Shown: positions 27,554 to 34,017 of the stretch, one piece after another | Numbering within the stretch: the first letter of the stretch is position 1 | Layout of the letters: each line of letters starts with the position of its first letter | DNA from: Chara braunii | Taxonomy: Eukaryota > Streptophyta > Charophyceae > Charales > Characeae | DNA: 34,017 nucleotides | Assembly (NCBI GenBank): GCA_003427395.1 | Contig: BFEA01000020.1 | Span: forward strand, 5,815,384 to 5,849,400 | Reading direction: 5' to 3' | The notes under the pieces: model-generated | Told to the model about the DNA's origin: nothing | What the model saw: the letters and a program-made list of their open reading frames with translations, nothing else | Databases searched by the model: none | Position numbers and translations under genes: made by a program

Positions 27554-27659
27554 CCGTCTTCCCCCGAATAGAACGCCCGGTCATTATCACCATATCTAGA
27601 CTGAAAGTTGGACCCAATACAGCTGTAATGACCGGGGCGTTCTATTCGGGTGAAGACAG
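27554..27659. mobile_element. TA-flanked MITE, copy E1
   Basis: Ends CCGTCTTC.CCCGAATAGA and its complement, with about 33-bp terminal inverted repeats extending to GGTCATTA, and TA on both sides (27552-27553, 27660-27661). The interior CATATCTAGACTGAAAGTTG is shared with E2. The TA target fits Tc1/mariner-type elements, but the end sequence is not the Stowaway consensus. Confidence 0.8.
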
Positions 27660-27862
27660 TACTACTAAAGCAGCAGCACATGGGCACCTGGGCCGCGGCC
27701 CTGACACCTCGAATTCTGGCAGCGCGCGAAACAAAAAAGCGACCGCAGCAGGAGAGAAGTTTTGCGGAAACTTCTGCTCACAAAAAAAAAAAAAAAAAAA
27801 GAAAGTTCTGCGGAATTTTACAATTTTTTGGAAGTTCTGATGGAACTAGGAAGGCACGGGAA
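27660..27862. other. no recognisable gene
   Basis: Contains an A-run at about 27782-27800 with GAAAGTTCTGCGGAA-type words on both sides (GAGAAGTTTTGCGGAAACTT before it). Nothing else recognised. Confidence 0.35.
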
Positions 27863-27881
27863 GCTGGACCCGGTTTCCAGC
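27863..27881 (+). mobile_element. isolated LINE hairpin 1
   Basis: GCTGGA, loop CCCGGTT, TCCAGC preceded by GGGAA, as in the LINE tails, but hairpin 2 and the A-tail are absent. The fold-back element starts ten bases later and may have replaced the rest. Confidence 0.55.
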
Positions 27882-27890
27882 ACAAATTTT

Positions 27891-28063
27891 CCCGGGGGCC
27901 AAGTTCCACTAGCAGCGTTGAGCTACCTCAACGCCTGAATCTGGACATGTTTGTAGAGACATGCAGTTCAGGAAACTCAACACCAATTCTGCACATCTCC
28001 GCAAAAGCGTCCACATTCAGGCGTTGAGGTAGCTCAACGCTGCTAGTGGGACTTGGCCCCGGG
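27891..28063. mobile_element. fold-back MITE, copy F2
   Basis: The arms at 27891-27945 and 28009-28063 are inverted copies with only a few differences (CCCGGGG, GCCAAGT, CACTAGCAGCGTTGAG, CTCAACGCCTGAAT). Each arm also contains its own perfect hairpin, GCGTTGAG-CTAC-CTCAACGC. The outer sequence and CTGAAT.TGGACATGTTTGT are shared with MITE F1 at 9.0 kb. No clear target duplication is seen. Confidence 0.75.
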
Positions 28064-28240
28064 TTGTTTGTTGAGGATTCCCGGCCTCTCCTATTTTCGC
28101 AATACAAGCATACAATTCTTCCAAAAAAAAAAAAAAAAAAAAAAAAAAGTGACCACCGATCCAATTTATGAACGGCAGGCCCAGCGCCAGCTTTTCTTGT
28201 GGCGACGAGTTTCGGACTGCAAGGCTGGGGCCGTGTACTA

Positions 28241-28345
28241 CCTTCTTCACCCGAATAGAACGCCTGGTGATTATCACTGTATCTAGACTGAAAGTTGCAC
28301 CAAATACAGCTGTAATCACCGGGCATTCTATTCGGGTGAAGACGG
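28241..28345. mobile_element. TA-flanked MITE, copy E2
   Basis: Ends CCTTCTTCACCCGAATAGAA and TTCTATTCGGGTGAAGACGG, with TA at 28239-28240 and 28346-28347. It is similar to E1 in length (105 versus 106) and interior, in the same orientation. An A26 run lies 90 bases upstream at 28123-28148. Confidence 0.8.
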
Positions 28346-28347
28346 TA

Positions 28348-28896
28348 GGGGTGGTTTAAGGCCTGGATGCACACCACGGGCCATCAGCCAACATTTTGAA
28401 TGCATACGGACAGATTCCATGGTAAGATTCAGTCAAATGTTGGCAGATGGGGAGTGGTGCAACGAGGCCCTTACTGAGAAACCCAATTACCTCACTGTGG
28501 GTTGGGAATCACCTATAGCTTTTTTTGGCTTCTTTTCTTTCATTTTTTTCAACTTTCAAAATTTCAATTCAATTCCATTCAATGTGATTCAATGTTGTCA
28601 TCACTGGGTAAAAGCAGAGTCCGTGGTAGCAATGATAAGGTAATGGTATATTCTCACGACGTTGATTTCACACTCGAAAAAAGAAAAAGAAAAAAAAAAA
28701 AGGGATTTTTCATTTTTTACTTATTACCAAGTTATTAGTATTTACTGCTGTTAGTTGGGTTACTAGGGGACCCCCTCATTCTGGACGGAATCCTGCACTT
28801 TGTAGTTATTATTATTAAAAAATATATATATATATTGGCATTGCTTGTGGTAGGAAGGTAGTGAAAGGTGAAAAAGAATTTGAGAGAAGAACATAG
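28348..28896. other. no recognisable gene
   Basis: An AT-rich stretch with AATTCAATTC words near 28565-28585, A-runs at 28678-28703 and a TA run at 28822-28834. Plus-strand frames of 60-80 codons are T-rich and show no domain. Confidence 0.4.
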
Positions 28897-29867
28897 TGAA
28901 ACGGTATTCACCTGTGCGCAGTAGTGCAATCAGACTCGGATCATTCACACTTGTCTTGCATGCAAACAGCGATACAGCAAACTGGCGACATGCGCCCACA
29001 CAGTACTCAAAGATATCGTAACCGGATAAGAGTTTTCTTCAACTGGCTATGGCGGCTCTGCACCCACACAACTCACTGCTCGCACGCTGGATCACCCTGG
29101 ATGTCCCACACGCAACACTCAGTGTTCATACGCGGCACACACACACACTGTACTACAGCTATGGCAGCGCTAGCTGCTACCCTATCGCTATACTACACTT
29201 CACTGCCCACTTCGACTTCGGGCGCACTGCAGACCTCCTCGCACAAGCTGCTGAGGCAGCACTTCCGCATGGCATCCGCAGGAATGAATGAATGGCTGGA
29301 CGCAGCCTCTTGATTTATACTTCTGCCCTGCGTTGGTCTGCCCCATACCCCTTGGCCCACGATGTGCACACAGTCCCAGACGGTACTTGCTGGACAGGAC
29401 CGGACTGACTAACTGGGACTACTGACTCAGCAAAGTGGTCTACCACCACTTGACCACTTGACCACTTGACCACTGACTAACTGGGACTACTGACTCAGCA
29501 AAGTGGTCTACCACCACAGGAACGAAGGCCAACTCCGAAAGGCCACTTCTAGAAGTGTCTAACTTGGCCTTTCGGTACTGTAGCAGCTACGACTTTGCCC
29601 TTTCAGGTAAGTAGCAACTACGACCTTGACTCTTCAGACATCCTACAGCTACGACTTCGGAACCGTCTAGACTCCTACCCTTCCAGTCTACAGTTCGATT
29701 CCCTTCTGAGCTGTGACCTACGAAAACCTGCCTACCACTGGCGGCCCTACAGGTCGCAGGTTCAAGTCTACAGGTTGACACTGATACTATACACAGGTAA
29801 GACGGGGAACTAGGGATCGAGCCCTGGAATCTGCATTCGCTACTGCGAACTGGTGAATACCGTTTCA
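28897..29867 (-). repeat. Ty3-A 3' LTR with long inverted ends
   Basis: On the minus strand the LTR starts TGAAACGGTATTCACC at 29867, directly after the polypurine-like tract, and ends with the complement of the same 16-mer at 28897. Similarity of the two ends continues to about 41 bases (about 34 matches). The U3 part has a 46-bp perfect direct repeat (29404-29449 and 29472-29517) separated by three TTGACCAC units, a compound palindrome at 29535-29575, and three CTACGACYTTG-type words near 29586-29660. The second LTR is outside the window, so the borders rest on the pol context and the TG..CA ends. Confidence 0.7.
29314..29319 (-). promoter_or_regulatory. candidate TATA box of the Ty3-A LTR
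   Basis: The minus strand reads GTATAAATCA about 550 bases into the LTR, downstream of the U3 repeats. A start site would fall near 29283-29290. No functional evidence. Confidence 0.45.
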
Positions 29868-29880
29868 CTCCCGCCGGCCT
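29868..29880 (-). other. Ty3-A polypurine-like tract
   Basis: The minus strand reads AGGCCGGCGGGAG immediately before the LTR start TGAAAC and about 25 bases after the pol stop. The position is right for the plus-strand primer; it is G-rich but interrupted by a few pyrimidines. Confidence 0.55.
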
Positions 29881-29905
29881 AAATTCGAGGTCCTCCGAGA
29901 AAATT

Positions 29906-30988
29906 TCAGTCCAAGGCAGGACCTTTACCCTTCTGCTGTCTCTCATAGGCTCGGACTATATCGGGAGCTGTTTCTAGAAGTTCAGATCTTGTAAACCAGC
30001 GGTCATCTTCCGGTTCTTGATAGCTAAAATGAACCTTGTACTGTTTCTGTGGACGACCCCTACCTCCAGTTCTGAATACGTCTTCAGCCACTATGCCATC
30101 GATGTCATACCTTCCACCCATATCGGGTGGAATCATAGATCTACGGGATGGAAACTGATCACTTGTCTGACAAGGTAGTAACTTCGATGCGTGGAAAACT
30201 GGGTAAGTGTGGAGGTGTGCTGGTAATTCTATGGTGTAGGACGGTCCATCTTCGCCGCCCTTGACTTCTAGAACAGGCCACGGCCCTCTATATGTGGGCA
30301 GTAACTTCTGCGAGATGTTCTCCTCAGGTACAAATTCTCTAGAACTAACCCAGACTAAGTCGCCTACCTGAAACTGCGAAGGGCGACGGTGTTTGTTCGC
30401 TTGCTCTATCATCCTATGCTGGGCTTTCCTGAGGTTATCGACAACAGTAGCTAGTTCTTTCTCGTGCTGTACAGCAAACTCCCTGGTCCCGGGGGGCAAC
30501 CTGTGAGTCTGATCGCGGTTGAGTCCCTCGAACGGTTTGCACGGTCTAAAGGACTTGTGCAGTTCATTGGGAGTGCGGCATGTAGACAGATGCACGCTGT
30601 TATTGTACGCACTAGCTACTTCGGGCAACATCTCATCCCAGTTAATCTGATCTGGTCTAATATACATGCGCAGAACTTGCTGTAGGATCTTGTTCATTTG
30701 CTCTGTCTGACCGTTAGTCTCTGGATGACGGCCGGACGAGATCAACAACTTGGACCCATATACTCCCATGAGTTCTTGCCAGTTCTGGCTGGTGAAGCGG
30801 CTATCTCTATCGCTAACTATCGACAACGGGATTCCATTCTCACTAACCCAACAGTCAAAGAATCTCTGTATGACTAAATCGGTACGTGCCTCCGAAGGCA
30901 AAGGAACAAAAACTACGTATTTACTAAATTGGTCAACTATGACCATGACTTGGCTCTTGCCATGCCTGCTCTTGACTAAATCGGTCAA
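29906..30988 (-). pseudogene. Ty3-A integrase core and chromodomain
   Basis: An open frame of about 360 codons ends at TGA 29906-29908. The integrase rve core has its DDE residues: Asp in VIVDQFSKYVVFVP, Asp in IVSDRDSRFTSQNW, Glu in HPETNGQTEQMNKI. Then come the GPY/F-like region (GDLVWVSS, LLPTYRGPWPVLE, YTIELPAHLHTYPVFHASKL) and a C-terminal chromodomain (YDIDGIVAEDVFR, QYKVHFSYQEPEDDRWFTRS, ELLETAPDIV). Chromodomains are known to direct chromovirus integration to chromatin marks. This part looks intact but is separated from the upstream pol by the duplication near 31000, so there is no real start codon. Confidence 0.9.
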
Positions 30989-31013
30989 CTATGACCATGA
31001 GTGTCCATGAAGT

Positions 31014-31646
31014 CTATGGACATGAGTCTCCCGGCTGGTCCGGAATGGGTAAGGGTTTGAGAAGACCTAACGGGGCACGCGTAGAACTCTTGTTACGCTG
31101 GCAGACCTTACAACTGCGAACATACTCTACGCAGTCATTCTTCATCCCTGGCCAGGTATACGCGCGCATCAGATTGGCTAAGGTCTTTTGCCAACCAAAA
31201 TGACCCTCTGTGTCATGGCATTCGCCCAAAATCAGACTACGAATCTCTTCGCTATTGGGAATGCACAGGCGGTCAAATACATTTGTCTTCTCAAAGAGCA
31301 GCCCTTCAGTAGTGCGGTAGTTCGGCTCAGTCTCTGGGGCCTCCTTGACCTTCTTAAGGAGCTCACTATAGATAGGATCCTGCACATAGGCCTCTCTAAC
31401 CTTCTGTTGCAGGTCCTTCCCTATGTCGAGGTAGTGCACTATTGCCCCAAAGTAATCTGCCCTCCTACTCAGAGCATCCGCGACTACGTTGTACTTCCCT
31501 TTATCAGGCTTGAGCTCGAAGTCGTACTGATCTATTTCTGCGGCCCACCTGGTAAGCTTAGGTGTCATCTTGGCCTGCGTCTTTAACCATTGTAACGTTT
31601 CATGATCTGAATAGACTTTGAAGTGCCTCCCAAGCAAGTAGTGCTT
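31014..31646 (-). pseudogene. Ty3-A RNase H C-terminus and integrase zinc-binding domain
   Basis: Begins after the TAG at 31647-31649 and reads LGRHFKVYSDHETLQWLK and DKGKYNVVADALSRRAD (RNase H Asp motifs). The integrase HHCC follows: HDTEGHFGWQKT for the histidines, CKVCQRNKS for the cysteines. After TRAPLGLLKPLPIP DQPG it runs out of frame at 31014 because of a local insertion. In the other frame the expected MS.DFM continues. The function would be processing of the cDNA intermediate and binding of LTR ends. Confidence 0.88.
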
Positions 31647-32390
31647 CTAGTGGTCTAAGGCTTGCCTGAGAGCGTAGAGTTCCCTCTCATAGGTAGATGT
31701 CGCGACCTTCTCTGAAGGCATTCTGGCAGACATGAACTCTACGGGCCTATACCCATTGCCATCATCTTGCTGTAACACTGCGCCTATGTCGTATTGACTC
31801 GCATCGGTTGTGACGACAAAGGGCAAGGACGGGTCGGCGACTTTAAGGACTGGATACTCTATCAATGCCTGCTTTAACTTTTTCATGGCAGACGTGCAGT
31901 CCTTATCCCACTTCCAGATAGTTTCCTTCCTCAACAATCTGCGAAGGGGCGCAGCGATGGTGGAGAAGTTCTTTACGAACTTCCGGTAGTAATTAGCTAA
32001 GCCCAGGAACGAGCGCAACTCTGTCAGCGTACGTGGCGTCGACCAATCTCTAATCGCTGCGATCTTGCTATCCTCTGGCTTAACGCCGTCTCCGTCTAAG
32101 ACGTGGCCTAAGTACAAAACTTGGGTTTTCGCCCAATCGCACTTCTTTGCATTGATCTTGAAGTTAGCTTCCCTCAGCTTCTCCAAGACCTGCCTGAGAT
32201 GACCCTGATGCTCTTCGAGGGTCCTGCTAAACACTAAGATGTCATCCAAGTAAACTACAACAAATTTGTCTAACCACGGCCTAAACAAATTGTTCATACA
32301 ACGCTGGAACGTAGTTGGCGCATTGGTTAGTCCAAAGGGCATCACTATGAACTCGTAGTGCCCATATCTAGTCCGGAAGGCTGTCTTGTA
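31647..32390 (-). pseudogene. Ty3-A RT catalytic part and RNase H N-terminus
   Basis: Reads MPFGLTNAPTTFQRCMN, then the catalytic VVVYLDDILVFS, the thumb (KCDWAKTQVLYLGHVL, LRSFLGLANYYRKF) and RNase H (FVVTTDASQYDIGAVLQQ, YERELYALRQALDH). It is bounded by two in-frame TAG stops in the same frame: at 32391-32393 (between HPDD and YKTAF) and at 31647-31649 (where the family has a Trp in DH.KHYLLG). Both are single-base changes away from sense codons. Confidence 0.9.
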
Positions 32391-32437
32391 CTAATCATCA
32401 GGATGCACCTCTATTTGATGATATCCGGACTTCAAAT

Positions 32438-33511
32438 CTATCTTGGAGAAATACTTCGCCCCCTGAACTTATCTAAGAGATCGTCTATCCTAGGCAGTGG
32501 CTCAGCATTCTTCACTGTAATGGCATTCAGACCCCTATAGTCTATACACATCCTCAGCTCTCCCTCTTTCTTAGGGACAAAGAGAACAGGGGCTCCAAAA
32601 GGAGACGAACTGGGCCTAATCCAACCCTTTTCAAGGAGCTCGTCCAACTGCTTCCGCAGCTCCTCTAACTCTCGCGGAGACATCCTATACACAGCACCCT
32701 TAGGAGTTCTACTGCCAGGCTCTATTTCAATACGGTGCTGGATGGGCCGCGGCACCGTGTCTGTCGGGGGCTCAGTCAAATCCTTAAACTCTTCCAACAA
32801 TTTGGCAATAGCAGGGTCTACGGGTTTCTCTTCCTTAGGCTCAGTGACTGGCCTAACATAGGCAACAAAGACCTGTTCCTCTAAGTGCTCCTTCTTCACT
32901 AATCTGGCGAACGCAGGGGCACTGAGGCAGCAATGTGCCAATGAATTCTCTACTCCTGACACATGGAACAGGCGGGCAGGCTTAGCCTCGCCTACAGCAC
33001 TAGGGAGCCTACACTCGTGCTCCTTCAAATGGAGCGTGGCCCCAACTGCCTCTCCCCAATCCATTCCCAGCACAATATCAAACGGGAGGCTGTCCTCTAC
33101 GAGGAGAGTCAGGGAGTGGAGGACCTTCTCCACCTTCCCATCTTTCTCTAGGCGGAAATACGCCTGGACTCCCTCTACGTAATGCTCTATAACCATCGTA
33201 CGATTGTCCGCGAGGATACTAACTATGGGATCTGTCAGTTTCTGGACAAGTCCCAGCCTCAACTTCTGCAGCGCTTTCTTACTAATATAGCTGCGGGTGG
33301 CCCCTGAGTCTACTAGGGCCCCTACTCTACTTCTAAAAATCTCTAATAAAATCAGCTGCCCTTTATTCTCCTTCTTCATCTTGGCCCAGGTGGGCCTCCT
33401 CTCCTTCAATTCTTCGGCCACGCCTGTGAGGGAGGTGTCTAGAGAGACTCTAACACAAGCAGTCTCTGGGCAGCTATNTANACACCNNCCTNCAACCTCT
33501 GCCATAGGCAC
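32438..33511 (-). pseudogene. Ty3-A protease and RT N-terminus
   Basis: The aspartic protease has the catalytic triplet in [18 protein letters not shown], a flap-like region and [16 protein letters not shown] linker rich in Glu and Pro leads to RT with [37 protein letters not shown] and [15 protein letters not shown]. The frame is lost at LLDKFRG near 32459, where a G-run is one base short; the expected [17 protein letters not shown] reads in the next frame. Five Ns lie at 33478-33492 near its start, so the gag-pol junction is not fully readable. Confidence 0.9.
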
Positions 33512-33585
33512 ATGTGGTGTGGGAGTCTCCTGCCGGCTAGCGCTATGTTCCCCACATGGCCTAGTGGTAGGGGCAGTTGCTACCC

Positions 33586-34017
33586 CTACCGGTGGCTGCC
33601 TTTTGGCCCTTGGGCAGCCGTTCGGGTCTCGCGATACTTAGGACAGTATTTGATGATGTGGCCCGGGTCACCACAGAAAATGCACTGGCCCCGGTCCAAT
33701 CGTTGTTGCCATAAAGTCTGGTCCAGACCCAAAGGTTCCCAGGGCTTGCCCTGCGGCAGCCCTGGGTGCCATCCTCCTACTCTATAGGATGACCTATTCC
33801 TAGGACGGTTTTGCATGGGACCTTGACCCCTGCCTCCCGCTTGGCGGTTTCCTCCTCTACCGCCAACCCCCTGATCGCCCTGGAACCAGCTCCTTGAGCC
33901 CCGGCCCCCTTGGCCCTGGCCTCGTCCTCCTTGCGGCCTCCCCCCAGCCGCGACAGCAGCGTAAGTCCTCCCTTGGCCCACACCGCTGTCATCCTCCTCT
34001 AACCCCCACTCAATCTG
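33586..34017 (-). pseudogene. Ty3-A gag C-terminal part, partial
   Basis: Open from the window edge to TAG at 33586-33588. It has an Arg/Gly-rich stretch (GGRPQGGRGQGQGGRGS) followed by a CCHC zinc knuckle, CIFCGDPGHIIKYC. Gag coats the element RNA and the knuckle binds it. The pol frame overlaps the last ~30 codons and is shifted by -1 relative to gag. I saw no convincing slippery heptamer, so I infer a small deletion or sequencing ambiguity instead of programmed shifting, but cannot exclude the latter. Confidence 0.8.

Larger units (their letters stand above)
28897..34017 (-). mobile_element. Ty3-A, chromovirus-type LTR retrotransposon, cut by window end
   Basis: Minus-strand order is gag (34017 down), protease, RT, RNase H, integrase, chromodomain, then a polypurine-like tract and the 3' LTR. 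The 5' LTR and most of gag lie outside the window. Coding similarity is good and lesions are few, so it is younger than Ty3-B. At least four disabling changes occur in pol: a frameshift near 32459, TAG at 32391-32393, TAG at 31647-31649, and a ~20-bp duplication near 30990-31010. Confidence 0.9.

Noticed and set aside
29800-29880. tRNA-like fold at the end of the Ty3-A LTR (GGCTCGATCCC with TTCGCAGTAGCGAA)
   Set aside because: The anticodon loop has four bases and the T-stem does not pair properly; the position is explained as LTR.

Overview
This window is a dense patch of nested, mostly dead transposable elements from a plant-lineage nuclear genome. The evidence is chromodomain-bearing Ty3/gypsy pol genes, L1-type LINE ORFs with a C-terminal zf-RVT (CxxC..HxxxxC) region, several MITE families with typical target duplications, many microsatellites and A/T homopolymers, and no compact gene array. 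My best guess for the source is a charophyte alga such as Chara braunii; this is an inference from element style only. I see no complete host gene. The only host-like coding candidate is one short minus-strand exon or retrocopy end at 27160-27346.

Layout. 1-1042: a dispersed repeat, a purine-rich tandem duplication, and two outward-facing LINE 3' tails. 2659-5230: a 5'-truncated L1-like LINE (LINE-A) with a target duplication, inserted in a repeat whose uninterrupted relative lies at 8.2 kb. 6.5-9.3 kb: a cluster of non-autonomous DNA elements: two TTAA-flanked MITEs, a TCTAGA-rich inverted-repeat element, and a MITE with a 7-8 bp duplication. 9.9-10.3 kb: a 100-bp tandem repeat, one unit of which carries a Harbinger-type MITE. 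10.6-12.3 kb: a LINE tail, a 40-bp minisatellite and a 62-bp tandem repeat. 12349-15673: a second, more decayed LINE (LINE-B) that carries a 138-bp LINE-tail insertion. 15.9-18.2 kb: AG and GAA microsatellites and a ~290-bp tandem repeat.

18199-24170: a decayed Ty3/gypsy provirus (Ty3-B, minus strand) with both ~490-bp LTRs, a primer-binding site, gag, protease, partial RT, RNase H and a deleted integrase-chromodomain. Its middle is broken by an assembly artefact: an unmasked 38-bp Nextera mate-pair junction adapter, a 34-bp piece identical to LINE-A, and a 38-bp N run. 24.2-28.9 kb: a second Harbinger-type MITE, GAA and AC repeats, two copies of a TA-flanked MITE and a fold-back element. 28897-34017: the 3' LTR and gag-pol of a better preserved chromovirus (Ty3-A, minus strand), cut by the window end and disabled by several small lesions.

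The most interesting signal is shared by all the LINE tails. A 6-bp stem with a 7-nt loop sits just before the A-tail in seven places. In the minus-strand copy at 835-853 the stem differs from the others at two base pairs, and both partners changed each time, so pairing is preserved. This points to a conserved RNA hairpin, probably the recognition site for the LINE's own reverse transcriptase.
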